In this document: in pieces, positions 1-6,981 of the stretch
How the letters are laid out: each line of letters opens with the position of its first letter
Position numbering within the stretch: position 1 is the stretch's first letter
NCBI GenBank assembly: GCA_050184225.1
Contig: JBFXAN010000143.1
Location: forward strand, 1 to 16,978
From: JBFXAN01 sp050184225
GTDB taxonomy: Bacteria; Chloroflexota; Dehalococcoidia; CAUJGQ01
Length of the DNA stretch: 16,978 nucleotides
Direction of reading: 5' to 3'
The notes under the pieces: generated by a model
The model's input: only the letters and a program-made list of their open reading frames with translations
Database searches by the model: none
What the model was told of the DNA's origin: nothing
Translations under genes and position numbers: made by a program

Positions 1-743
1 AGCACCGGTCGTAACTCAAGTGCTCTGCCGGCGGATTCGGATGCCTGGCGGGTGAGCGGCGATGGCCAGAGGCCATAGAGCCCGACACCCATGCGCAGGA
101 GGTTGAAGTGGGTTTGCGGATACAGCATGGCGGCGGCGCTGGCGGCGGTGTGTTTGATCGGGATCGGACCCGCGGCTTCGATGCGACCGAGCGTTTGCTG
201 ATACCGGGTCAACTGTTGCTCGGCGTAGGAGCTATCGAGCGAGTCCTCGATATTGGCGAAATGCGTGTAGACCCCTTCGAGTTCCAGGTCCGGTAGCGTG
301 CGGATGAACGAGATGAATCGCACACACTCGTCCGGCCGGACGCCAAGCCGGTTGGTACCCGTTTCGACTTCGACGTGGACCCGCGCCCTGACGCCGTGGC
401 GGGCGGCCGCGGCCGCCAGCGCCTTGACGCTCTCACAGTTGACCACGACCTGACGGAAGCCGCCCGCCACGACCTCGTCACATCGTTCCGGGATGGTCGC
501 GCCCATGATCAGGATCGGCTTCGTCCGGCCGTCGTCGTGGAGCGCCCGCGCTTCATCGACGGAGTTCACGGCGAACCAATCGACCGCTGGCTCGATTGTC
601 GCGGCGACCTCGGTCATGCCGTGACCGTAGGCGTTTCCCTTGACGACGGCGGCGAGGATGCGCTCGCCGGCCAGCCGCCGGAAGATCGCGATGTTGTGCA
701 GCAGCGCCGATCGATCGATCTCAACCCAGCTTGCAATATTCAT
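1..743 (-). CDS. alr: Alanine racemase (partial, C-terminus beyond window)
   Basis: PLP-dependent enzyme that interconverts L- and D-alanine in the cytoplasm and supplies D-Ala for peptidoglycan. Translating leftwards from the ATG at 743 gives an uninterrupted 247-codon frame running off the window edge. It carries the family landmarks in order: the PLP-lysine motif VVKGNAYGHG near residue 40 (Lys forms the Schiff base), VEVETGTNRLG near residue 135, GVYTHFANIED near residue 165, HTAASAAAML near 200 and RMGVGLYGLWPS near 220. The usual length is about 370-390 residues, so roughly the last third is missing, including the C-terminal beta domain with the catalytic tyrosine. The ATG overlaps the stop of the upstream phosphatase gene as ATGA, which suggests translational coupling. 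Family motifs make the call strong; activity cannot be judged without the missing part. Confidence 0.93.
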   Translation of the reverse strand, partial: MNIASWVEIDRSALLHNIAIFRRLAGERILAAVVKGNAYGHGMTEVAATIEPAVDWFAVNSVDEARALHDDGRTKPILIMGATIPERCDEVVAGGFRQVVVNCESVKALAAAAARHGVRARVHVEVETGTNRLGVRPDECVRFISFIRTLPDLELEGVYTHFANIEDSLDSSYAEQQLTRYQQTLGRIEAAGPIPIKHTAASAAAMLYPQTHFNLLRMGVGLYGLWPSPLTRQASESAGRALELRPV

Positions 744-1624
744 GATCCCTGGTCTCTCTCTCGTGTCAAAGGGGGCAACGTTCTGGCCAGCACAGCCGGT
801 TCGGTGAGGGAAACAGCGCCGAAGTGCTCCTCGATCAAGCTGTGCACCGCATCCGCGATCACGGTTCCATTGGTTGCAAGATACCCAACTGGCCATTCGG
901 GATAGTGCATCTCTGCCGTGGAACCGCCAGCTTCGCGCACGAGCAGCAGCCCGGCGGCAACATCGTGCAGGTTCAAATAGAACTCCCAATGCGCCTCGGA
1001 CCGGCCGCCTGCCACATAGGCGAGGTCGAGGGCGGCGGAGCCGCTGCGGCGTAACATCTGCACCGCCTCAATCGCCCGCGCGGTGAGGTCGGCGACCTTC
1101 GCACGCCGTTCCGGGGCGTACGGGAAGCCGGTGCTGACGAGGGCACGGTCGAGCGTGGTAATCTGAGAAACGGTCATGGCCCGGCCGTTGAGTGTGGCAC
1201 CGTGCCCCGCGGCTGCATCGAAACACTCGTCCCGCATCGGGTCGTAGACGGCGCCGGCGATCGACCGGCCGTGCCAGAGCACGGCCACCGACACGGAGAA
1301 ATGCGGATAGCCGTGGGCGTAGTTCGACGTACCATCCAACGGGTCGATCACCCAGCGATAGGCTGATGACGCCTCCCGCATTCCCGCCTCTTCCGACTGC
1401 CAGCCGTGGTCTGGGTGCCGGCCCTCGACAAATCCGAGGATGCGCTTCTCGGAGGCGAGGTCGGCGGTGGTGACGAAGTCCCGGCTGCTGCTTTTGAACC
1501 GCGACTCGACGGCCGCACCGAACATATCACGGAGCTCTATGCCGCCCAGGCGGGCAGCTTTGGCCGCCTCTTCTCTGAGGACGCGGAGTTCGTGGTCCAT
1601 GGGTCGCGGCGTTGGGTTGGACAT
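740..1624 (-). CDS. Inositol-monophosphatase family phosphatase
   Basis: Mg2+-dependent phosphatase of the IMPase/FIG/CysQ superfamily, 294 residues, a little longer than the usual 250-270. Visible motifs are the metal-binding SEEAG near 77-81 (the family's GEE box), the signature WVIDPLDGTSNY at 91-102 supplying two Asp ligands, and LHDVAAG near 219-225, where His replaces the Trp of the usual WDxAAG but the Asp is kept. The substrate may be inositol-1-phosphate, fructose-1,6-bisphosphate, PAP or histidinol phosphate; sequence alone does not decide. The ATG at 1624 has no Shine-Dalgarno, but an extended -10 lies just upstream, so the mRNA may be leaderless. An in-frame ATG eight codons later is an alternative start. 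The stop overlaps the alr start by 4 bp. Confidence 0.9.
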   Translation of the reverse strand: MSNPTPRPMDHELRVLREEAAKAARLGGIELRDMFGAAVESRFKSSSRDFVTTADLASEKRILGFVEGRHPDHGWQSEEAGMREASSAYRWVIDPLDGTSNYAHGYPHFSVSVAVLWHGRSIAGAVYDPMRDECFDAAAGHGATLNGRAMTVSQITTLDRALVSTGFPYAPERRAKVADLTARAIEAVQMLRRSGSAALDLAYVAGGRSEAHWEFYLNLHDVAAGLLLVREAGGSTAEMHYPEWPVGYLATNGTVIADAVHSLIEEHFGAVSLTEPAVLARTLPPLTRERDQGS

Positions 1625-1632
1625 GCGGGGGG

Positions 1633-1641
1633 ATCATAGCA
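1633..1641 (-). promoter_or_regulatory. Extended -10 promoter for the IMPase-alr pair
   Basis: On the minus strand the string TGCTATGAT (TG-n-TATGAT, hexamer at 1638-1633) matches an extended -10 element. The predicted transcription start, about seven bases downstream of the hexamer near 1626, falls almost on the ATG at 1624. This would explain the absence of a ribosome-binding site. No -35 is recognisable because that position lies in the GC-rich repeat. Inference from sequence only. Confidence 0.4.
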
Positions 1642-1647
1642 CGAGGG

Positions 1648-1810
1648 GACCCCTCCCCCGGCCCCTCCCCTCGCAGGGGAGGGGAGCCTCGCCGGTTCTT
1701 GGGTACCAAGACGAACCAGTCCTCAGTCAGGCCGTCGCGACGTTGACGCTGGCACCCCACCCCGATCAGGACCCCCCTCCCCTGCGAGGGGAGGGGCCGG
1801 GGGAGAGGTC
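1648..1810. repeat. MITE/REP-like element with 37-bp terminal inverted repeats
   Basis: The ends, 1648-1684 and 1774-1810, are inverted copies of each other with 36 of 37 bases matching. Each end also folds on itself: a 10-bp CCCCTCCCCT / AGGGGAGGGG stem with a 3-nt loop (1662-1684 and 1774-1796). The 89-bp interior has no convincing ORF. The element fills most of the gap between the LysM gene and the IMPase gene. Similar GGCCCCTCCCC-type palindromes are, from memory, dispersed in several Chloroflexota and other GC-rich genomes. The hairpins could also end transcription of the LysM gene, although no U-tract follows. Confidence 0.6.
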
Positions 1811-1814
1811 CGCC

Positions 1815-2603
1815 TCAGCACCCAGGGCTCTCGCCGGTGCCGCGCGGCACCTGGAGGGTCTGGCCGACGCGGAGACTGGCGAGGCCGTCGATGGAGGTGT
1901 TGTTGGCCTGGGCGAGGGCCGAAAGGGAGACGCCTTGAGAGCGGGCGATCGAGCAGCCGGTATCGCCCGCCTGGACGGTGTAGGTGCCGCCGCCCGCTGC
2001 CGATGGGGTCGCGGTCGGAGTGCGCGTTCCGGCGCCGGCGGTGGCCGTCGGCGTGGCGGTGCCAGTGCGGCTCGGCGTGCCGGTGGCCGTGGGGGTGCGG
2101 GTCGGAGAGCCGGAGGGTGTGCCGGTTGGAGACGTGGTTGCGGTAGCGGTTCGAGTCGGTGTGCCTGTGCCGGTGGAAGTGGCGGTGCCACCAGGCGTAC
2201 CTGTCGGAGTGGCCGGGCCGCGCGGCCCCGTGGTGGCGGTCGGCGTCGCGCTCGGCAGCCGAAGCTCGTCGCCGATGCGCAGGCTTTGCGGATTGATGTT
2301 GGGGTTCGCGCGGGTGAGTTCCTCGACGCTGACACCGAGACTGGCGGCGACGGCGCCGAGGGTATCGCCGGCCTTGACGACGTAGCTGTCCGGACGGGCG
2401 CCGGTTCCCGAATCGCCGGATTCGAGCGCTGGGATCGGTGTCGGCTGTTCGCTCGGTACCGTCGCCGTGGGCACGCGGCGCGGATCGGTTGGGTTGCGGG
2501 CGGCGGCATCATCCGACTCGTTCCCGTCGCCGCCGCCGCACGCGGCCAGACCGACGAGGAACAACGCAAGGATCAGGACGGAAAGGCGATGTCGCTGATT
2601 CAC
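1815..2603 (-). CDS. Lipoprotein with two LysM domains and a Thr/Pro linker
   Basis: 262-residue exported protein, probably binding peptidoglycan or other N-acetylglucosamine polymers. A GTG start at 2603 gives a short basic N-terminus, a hydrophobic stretch (8-20) and a lipobox LAAC with Cys22, so it should be lipid-anchored outside the membrane. LysM1 spans about 73-117 (YVVKAGDTLGAVAASLGVS...) and LysM2 about 207-254 (YTVQAGDTGCSIARSQGVS...). They are joined by about 90 residues of TPT/GTP-rich low-complexity sequence, a likely extended wall-spanning spacer. LysM2 has Cys217 where a hydrophobic residue is usual, and the protein ends in Cys, so a disulfide is possible. There is no catalytic domain, so it is a binder or scaffold rather than a hydrolase. 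A promoter candidate lies at 2663-2691. Confidence 0.85.
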   Translation of the reverse strand: MNQRHRLSVLILALFLVGLAACGGGDGNESDDAAARNPTDPRRVPTATVPSEQPTPIPALESGDSGTGARPDSYVVKAGDTLGAVAASLGVSVEELTRANPNINPQSLRIGDELRLPSATPTATTGPRGPATPTGTPGGTATSTGTGTPTRTATATTSPTGTPSGSPTRTPTATGTPSRTGTATPTATAGAGTRTPTATPSAAGGGTYTVQAGDTGCSIARSQGVSLSALAQANNTSIDGLASLRVGQTLQVPRGTGESPGC

Positions 2604-2662
2604 CGATACCTGCCAGAGGGGATGTTGACCGCATTGTCCCAGGTGCGAGACGCATCGTTCGC

Positions 2663-2691
2663 ATGCTACACGGCGGCGGAAGCGCGATCAA
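2663..2691 (-). promoter_or_regulatory. Sigma70-type promoter for the LysM lipoprotein
   Basis: Minus strand: TTGATC (2691-2686), 17-nt spacer, TAGCAT (2668-2663). Each hexamer matches consensus at 4 of 6 positions with ideal spacing. It lies in the 103-bp gap after the M28 gene, about 60 bp before the GTG start, so the lipoprotein may be transcribed separately from the genes upstream. Confidence 0.42.
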
Positions 2692-2706
2692 AGATGGAGC
2701 CGAATG

Positions 2707-4065
2707 TCACGCCGGGTTGATGCCCTCCAGGAACGCCAAACCGATCCGCATCGACTCGCCGAGCTGGTCGATCGAGATCCGGTCGCTCGCATCTGCCGGG
2801 GTGTGCAGGAGTGGATCGTCGGAGCGATGCAGGAAGAGGGAGGGAATCCCCGCGTTCATGAAGCTGGCGTAGTCGCTGCTGAATCCGAGCGGCACGATGA
2901 AGCGGGACGCGAGACCCATGCCGCTCATGATCTGCTGGCCCTGTTCCTGCAACGACTGGGTGCCGATCAGGAGCCACTCACTGCCGACCGCGACCATGTC
3001 GAAGTTGAGCATGAACCGCATCACCTGCCGGTCCTCGGTGCTCAGCGATTCGACATAATAGCGACTGCCGTCCAACCCGGTTTCTTCCGATCCGAAGGCG
3101 GCGAAACAGGCATGCTCCGGATTGCCGCGAAGCGCCTGGACGCGCGCCATCTCGATCACGGCGGCGGTGCCGCTGGCATTGTCGCTGGCGCCCGGCGCGC
3201 CGGGGACGCTGTCGTAATGTCCGCCGACCATCACTACGCCCCGCGACCCCGGCGCCCGGGCGACGACGTTGATCGACTCGGAGTCGCTGCGGCCGCCATC
3301 AAAGGCGACGGACGCGCGCACGCCGCCGGCGCGGACCAGATCGCGCAACGCGCGACCGTCCGTTCCGGACATGGAGAGGACCGGAATGTCCGGTGAGTTC
3401 ATGTTTAGCTGTCCCAGAAACAACTCATCCTGGTTGTTGAAGATGACGAGGGCGAGGGCACCGGCCTGCGCGGCGCTCGTCGCCTTCTGTTGGTGGGTGA
3501 GCTCGCCGCGCTCGACCAGCACGACCTTGCCGCGCACGGCATCGGTGAAGTCGGATGGACTGCCGATGCCGGCATAGACCATCTCGCCGGTCGCCATGCC
3601 GCCTTGACTGTTGGTGAGCGGCTGCACGGTGTAGCTCCGCTGCTGCGGCGATTCGACGGAGAGGGAAACGCTGCGGGAGAGGAAGACGCTCACCGGGAAT
3701 CGTTGCATCTCGACCTCGAAGCCGTAGCTTCGGAGCGTTCCGGCGATATACTCGGCGGCGGCGTGCTCGTCCGGGGTGCCCGATGCGCGGTCGCCGATCT
3801 CATCGGCGAGCTTCTGGATGTGCGAGAAGGCGCGGTTGGCGTCAGGTTCGGCATTCGGTTGAGACCCCAGGGCCGGCGTGGCTGAGGGTTGCGATGGCGC
3901 GCCGCCCGTTGTTGGGGGAGTGGCGGCGGGCGTGCCCTGCGCCGGCGATGCGGGCGGTGACTCGACCGCAACCGAGCCGCCGCTGTCATCGGAACAGGCC
4001 ACACCAAAAACCACACCCGCCGCGAGAACCGCAGCCAGCAGCCATCGAGGACCGATCGTCGCCAT
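2707..4065 (-). CDS. M28-family zinc aminopeptidase lipoprotein with PA domain
   Basis: Secreted, lipid-anchored metallopeptidase of 452 residues. The ATG at 4065 is chosen over a start 35 codons upstream because it has a GGTGG ribosome site, removes the overlap with the upstream gene, and gives a clean lipoprotein signal (lipobox GVAC, Cys24). A Ser/Pro/Thr-rich tether follows to about residue 75. A protease-associated (PA) insert spans roughly 160-250. The M28 domain follows, with GGHYDSVPGAPGASDNASG (His283 and bridging Asp295), GSEETG (Glu327/Glu328), NFDMVAVG (Asp356) and HTPAD (His421). These are the two-zinc ligands and the catalytic Glu of the family, so the enzyme looks intact. It probably trims peptides outside the cell; an exact substrate cannot be given. 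The upstream gap contains the small palindrome CCGCGGacctgCCGCGG at 4088-4104. Confidence 0.92.
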   Translation of the reverse strand: MATIGPRWLLAAVLAAGVVFGVACSDDSGGSVAVESPPASPAQGTPAATPPTTGGAPSQPSATPALGSQPNAEPDANRAFSHIQKLADEIGDRASGTPDEHAAAEYIAGTLRSYGFEVEMQRFPVSVFLSRSVSLSVESPQQRSYTVQPLTNSQGGMATGEMVYAGIGSPSDFTDAVRGKVVLVERGELTHQQKATSAAQAGALALVIFNNQDELFLGQLNMNSPDIPVLSMSGTDGRALRDLVRAGGVRASVAFDGGRSDSESINVVARAPGSRGVVMVGGHYDSVPGAPGASDNASGTAAVIEMARVQALRGNPEHACFAAFGSEETGLDGSRYYVESLSTEDRQVMRFMLNFDMVAVGSEWLLIGTQSLQEQGQQIMSGMGLASRFIVPLGFSSDYASFMNAGIPSLFLHRSDDPLLHTPADASDRISIDQLGESMRIGLAFLEGINPA

Positions 4066-4142
4066 ACTGCCACCACCCCACGCTGCACCGCGGACCTGCC
4101 GCGGGCGCGACTGAAACACCGTCCTACTCAGGGTACGATCGA

Positions 4143-4577
4143 TCAGAGCCGCTGGTTCCGTTGGCGCCACCAGGTCTTCAGGCGTTCGAGGGGGGAAGGA
4201 CCGCGTAAGTCGGAGCGGGCGTAGCGCTGGCCGCGCCAGTAGGCATCACCGGCACCGACAGAGCCTGCGTCCTTGTGGCGGAAGGCGACGATGAAGCTGG
4301 CAAAGAAGAGGATCAACCCCGCGATCACGACGAAGGGCGTCAGTGCAGGGACGATTCTCTGCAGGATCAACGAGGACAGGATCAACCCGATGCCCCACAG
4401 CATCATCGAACCAGAGTTAAGTGCGGGTATCGGTAGCCGGGGCTTCGGGAATCGCGCGAAGAAACGGCGTACGCGCGAACGCACGGAACGCCGCATGCGC
4501 ACGGGCTTGCGACCGGACGGATCGGTGTCCATCCGGTTCAAAATTTCTTCGATCTCGCGTTCGACTCGACTTGGCAT
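4143..4577 (-). CDS. Small two-helix membrane protein, unknown function
   Basis: 144 residues. The N-terminus (MPSRVEREIEEILNRM) is a charged amphipathic helix, followed by a very basic stretch (about 22-47, many Arg/Lys). Two closely spaced hydrophobic segments (about 58-73 and 77-97) form a helical hairpin, and the C-terminal tail is again basic with KTWWRQRNQRL. By the positive-inside rule both ends should be cytoplasmic. I do not recognise a named family; the layout suggests a small envelope or regulatory membrane protein. It follows hyuB by 50 bp and precedes the M28 peptidase by 77 bp on the same strand. A possible -10 (TAGAAT, 4603-4598) precedes it without a good -35. Confidence 0.72.
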   Translation of the reverse strand: MPSRVEREIEEILNRMDTDPSGRKPVRMRRSVRSRVRRFFARFPKPRLPIPALNSGSMMLWGIGLILSSLILQRIVPALTPFVVIAGLILFFASFIVAFRHKDAGSVGAGDAYWRGQRYARSDLRGPSPLERLKTWWRQRNQRL

Positions 4578-4627
4578 AGCCCAGCCCCGGCAGAGTCATT
4601 CTACATGCGGGCCGGAGCGGATACTAG

Positions 4628-6259
4628 CTATCTATGGCCCCAGCCGCCGCCGCCGGGCGTGCGGATTTCCACCACCTCATCCTCGCTCACCTTGAACGAT
4701 GTCTTGCCCGGCAGACGCTCGCGCGTGCCGTCGGCATGGATGAGGATATTCTCTCCGGCCGTCGCTGGCATACCTCCGTTTAGTCCCCAGGGCCGGAGGA
4801 TTCGCCGCTCGCTGACGATCGTTACCGTTGCCGGAGCCAGAAACCGATAGCGCCGCACAGCGCCATCGCCGCCGGGTTGCCGGCCTTCGCCGCCGGTGTG
4901 GGGACGCAGCCCGTACTCCTCGATGCGGAATGGGAACGCCAGTTCGAGCGCCTCGACCGGCGTGTTCAGGGTGTTGGTCATGTGCGTGTGTACGCCCGAA
5001 AGGCCAGCGCCCCGCGGCCCGCCGCCGGCGCCCCCGCAGATCGTCTCGTAGTACGTGTAATGGCGGTCGTGCCGCGGGTCGAAGCCACCGATCGTGAGGT
5101 TGTTCATCGTGCCAGAACTGGCGGCCGGGATGCGGTCGGGGCACGCCTGCGCCATCGCTCCCAGCATCAGGTCGGTGATCCGCTGCGATGTCTCGACGTT
5201 GCCCGCCGAGACGGCCAGCGGCGGCTGGGCATTGAGCAGGCAACCCTCGGGGATATGGAACGATACCGGACGGAAGCAGCCGTCGTTCGACGGCGTGTGC
5301 TCTTCGAGCAGACAGCGGACGACATAGTAAACCGCCGAGCGGGTGACGGACGCGACCGCGTTGACCGAACTGGGCCGGGCGGGATCGGTGCCGGTGAAGT
5401 CGCAGTGCATCGAGCCGTCGCGGAGCGTGACCCGCACCTTGAGACGCAGCGGTCCAGATCCCTCGCCGTCATCGTCCATCGCGTCCTCGAACTCGTACTC
5501 GCCATCCGGCAGCGCCCGCAGCGCGCTGCGTGTGATCCGCTCGGCATAGTCCATCAACGCCGTCATGTTGTGCTGGAGCGCATCCGGGCCGTAGCGTTCG
5601 GCCAGGTCGATCAGCCGCCGCTCGCCGGTGCGCTGGGCAGCGATCTGGGCGTCGAAGTCGCCGCGCCGCTGCTCCGGCACCCGCATGTTGCGGAGCATGA
5701 GCTCGAACAGTTCCTCGTTGCGGACGCCGCCGGCGTAGAGGCGTAGCGGCGGAATGATCACCCCTTCTTGATACAGCTCCCGCGCCACCGGCATCGACCC
5801 CGGACTCATCCCACCGACATCCGCATGATGCGCCCGATTGGTCACGAAACCGATCAGTTGAGGCTCGTCTGACTTACCCCCGATTGCCGATTGCCCACTG
5901 CCCACTGCCGGATAAAACACCGGACTGATCAGTGAGATATCCGGCAGATGGGTGCCGCCGAGATAGGGGTCGTTGAGGATGATCATGTCACCGGGACGGA
6001 ACGGGGCGAGGTGCTCGGCGGCACGGACGGCGAAGGGCATGGCGCCGAGGTGAACCGGCATGTGCGCCGCCTGCGCCACCATCCGGCCATGCCGGTCGAA
6101 GACGGCGCAGGAGTAGTCCCGCCGCTCCTTGATGTTCGGCGAGTGCGCCGTCCGGCCGAGCGTAACGCCCATCTCCTCCGCCACCGAGGCGAGCAGGTCA
6201 TAGATGATCGAGAGGGCGGCGGGATCAGCAACTTGCTTTGTGCGGGTCCTCGCCATCAT
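4628..6259 (-). CDS. hyuB: Hydantoinase/oxoprolinase-family subunit B
   Basis: B subunit of the ATP-dependent N-methylhydantoinase / 5-oxoprolinase / acetophenone-carboxylase superfamily, which acts with HyuA on cyclic amides or related carbonyl substrates in the cytoplasm. About 543 residues, typical for the family. Diagnostic stretches are AHSPNIKERRDYSCAVFD (38-55), ILNDPYLGGTHLPDISL (94-110) and NRAHHADVGGMSPGSM (about 141-156). The C-terminus RTPGGGGWG is the usual glycine-rich end. The ATG at 6259 is preferred over a GTG at 6271 because GAGG lies 11 nt upstream of it. An extra segment at about 116-133, encoded largely by heptamer repeats, interrupts the normally continuous ISPVF...LIGFV region. 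The true substrate (hydantoin, 5-oxoproline or other) cannot be told. Its partner hyuA is upstream, separated by three genes. Confidence 0.93.
   Translation of the reverse strand: MMARTRTKQVADPAALSIIYDLLASVAEEMGVTLGRTAHSPNIKERRDYSCAVFDRHGRMVAQAAHMPVHLGAMPFAVRAAEHLAPFRPGDMIILNDPYLGGTHLPDISLISPVFYPAVGSGQSAIGGKSDEPQLIGFVTNRAHHADVGGMSPGSMPVARELYQEGVIIPPLRLYAGGVRNEELFELMLRNMRVPEQRRGDFDAQIAAQRTGERRLIDLAERYGPDALQHNMTALMDYAERITRSALRALPDGEYEFEDAMDDDGEGSGPLRLKVRVTLRDGSMHCDFTGTDPARPSSVNAVASVTRSAVYYVVRCLLEEHTPSNDGCFRPVSFHIPEGCLLNAQPPLAVSAGNVETSQRITDLMLGAMAQACPDRIPAASSGTMNNLTIGGFDPRHDRHYTYYETICGGAGGGPRGAGLSGVHTHMTNTLNTPVEALELAFPFRIEEYGLRPHTGGEGRQPGGDGAVRRYRFLAPATVTIVSERRILRPWGLNGGMPATAGENILIHADGTRERLPGKTSFKVSEDEVVEIRTPGGGGWGHR
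5883..5910. repeat. Four tandem heptamers inside hyuB
   Basis: On the coding (minus) strand there are four direct copies of a degenerate heptamer, (C/G)GGCA(G/A)T, without gaps. They encode part of a Gly/Ser/Ala-rich insertion (AVGSGQSAIGG). Heptanucleotide repeats of this kind resemble the short tandemly repeated (STRR) sequences of cyanobacteria, which are usually intergenic. Confidence 0.75.
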
Positions 6260-6280
6260 AGAACGGCGCACCTCATTCGA

Positions 6281-6667
6281 TTACTCCATTTCGATTGTCC
6301 CGGATCGTAGATCGATCGTCAGGCGATAGCCACGGAAGAAGTTTAAGCCGAGAAGGCCGTCGAGCCGTGAGGCAGTCGGAAGCGGTTGGCCAAGCACTGG
6401 GACGCGATTCCGGCTCACCCCGAACGATCGGACCTCCGGCACGATGTAGAGTGGTGCCGTTCGGATGTGAGTAACGGTGGCAATGCGAATGTTTGAGCGC
6501 GGCGCGGTCACGTCTACGCCGATACGGGTGAGAAGAAGTGGATGTACCATCGAGTAGGCAGCGCCGGTATCGAGCAACAGACGAGCCTCTACGACAGCCT
6601 GCGGCCCAACAAGCTCCACTCTAACCGTGATCTGGTCACGTCGCGGGTCAAATGTCGCGCTGCTCAC
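6281..6667 (-). CDS. Retropepsin-like aspartic protease
   Basis: 128-residue single-domain protein. The central LLLDTGAAYSMVHP (about 31-44) is the active-site DTG of retroviral-type (clan AA) aspartic proteases, followed by a beta-rich core. Near the C-terminus, LDGLLGLNFFRGYRLTIDL is the hydrophobic-hydrophobic-Gly segment that supports the active-site loop in this fold. There is one DTG only, so it must dimerise to be active. There is no signal peptide, so it is probably cytoplasmic. The GTG start at 6667 overlaps the upstream gene's stop as GTGA, implying coupled translation; the stop lies 21 bp before hyuB. Bacterial members are often found with a small upstream partner, and their targets are mostly unknown. 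It could also be a non-proteolytic homologue. Confidence 0.82.
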   Translation of the reverse strand: MSSATFDPRRDQITVRVELVGPQAVVEARLLLDTGAAYSMVHPLLLTRIGVDVTAPRSNIRIATVTHIRTAPLYIVPEVRSFGVSRNRVPVLGQPLPTASRLDGLLGLNFFRGYRLTIDLRSGTIEME

Positions 6668-6897
6668 AATACCAGGACGGGCTCATCTTCGGCTCGAATC
6701 GGCCCGACATAGAACACCGCGATGTGACGCGAATCCGTGTCGTAGGATCGTGCCCATGCTTCGTCATGATCGGCACCATGCCAGACGACTCTAGCCCGCA
6801 GAATCTCCCTCTTGGGTCCAGACTCGATCTGGTCGAGCACCACCCACTCGCCGTCGTAAGTGGCTTCGATCTCTTCCATGGTCAGCAGGTCAGACAT
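6664..6897 (-). CDS. Small acidic protein paired with the aspartic protease
   Basis: 77 residues from the ATG at 6897; a GTG at 6906 is also possible. The ATG is preferred because GAGG lies a few bases upstream and AGGAG about ten. The sequence is acidic, with MEEIEATYDGEWVVLDQIE near the N-terminus, then HGADHDEAWARSYDTDSRHIAVFYVG, ending DEPVLVL. The Y-x-G-E-W-V start recalls the small DUF5678-type proteins, but this is a loose resemblance. There is no membrane segment or cysteine. It overlaps the protease gene by 4 bp and is preceded by a candidate promoter, so the two look like a discrete unit. Function is unknown; it may be a substrate, adaptor or inhibitor of the protease. Confidence 0.75.
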   Translation of the reverse strand: MSDLLTMEEIEATYDGEWVVLDQIESGPKREILRARVVWHGADHDEAWARSYDTDSRHIAVFYVGPIRAEDEPVLVL

Positions 6898-6939
6898 TCC
6901 CCTCACGCTCCTGCCGGCAAATTCAAAGTCCGCATGGTC

Positions 6940-6948
6940 ATTCTACCA
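6940..6948 (-). promoter_or_regulatory. Extended -10 before the small protein/protease pair
   Basis: The minus strand reads TGGTAGAAT (hexamer TAGAAT at 6945-6940), an extended -10 without a convincing -35. A start near 6933 would leave a roughly 36-nt leader ending at the ribosome site of the ATG at 6897. It suggests the pair and hyuB can be transcribed independently of hyuA. Confidence 0.4.
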
Positions 6949-6981
6949 TCGCATCGTTCATCGCCATCGCACTCATCGCAC
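6947..6981. repeat. CATCG-rich irregular tandem repeat
   Basis: CATCG recurs five times in 35 bp on the plus strand, with irregular spacing. It covers the stop codon of the kinase-like gene and the region just upstream of the -10 of the next unit. It may be simple slippage sequence; no function is evident. Confidence 0.35.

Noticed and set aside
1440..2720. Long plus-strand open frame of 426 codons
   Set aside because: It is antisense to the LysM gene and the repeat element, is Arg/Gly low-complexity, and lacks domain motifs. The minus strand has a lipobox and two LysM domains.
4877..5746. Plus-strand open frame of 289 codons within hyuB
   Set aside because: It is antisense to a well-conserved HyuB region and rich in Arg/Asp shadow codons.
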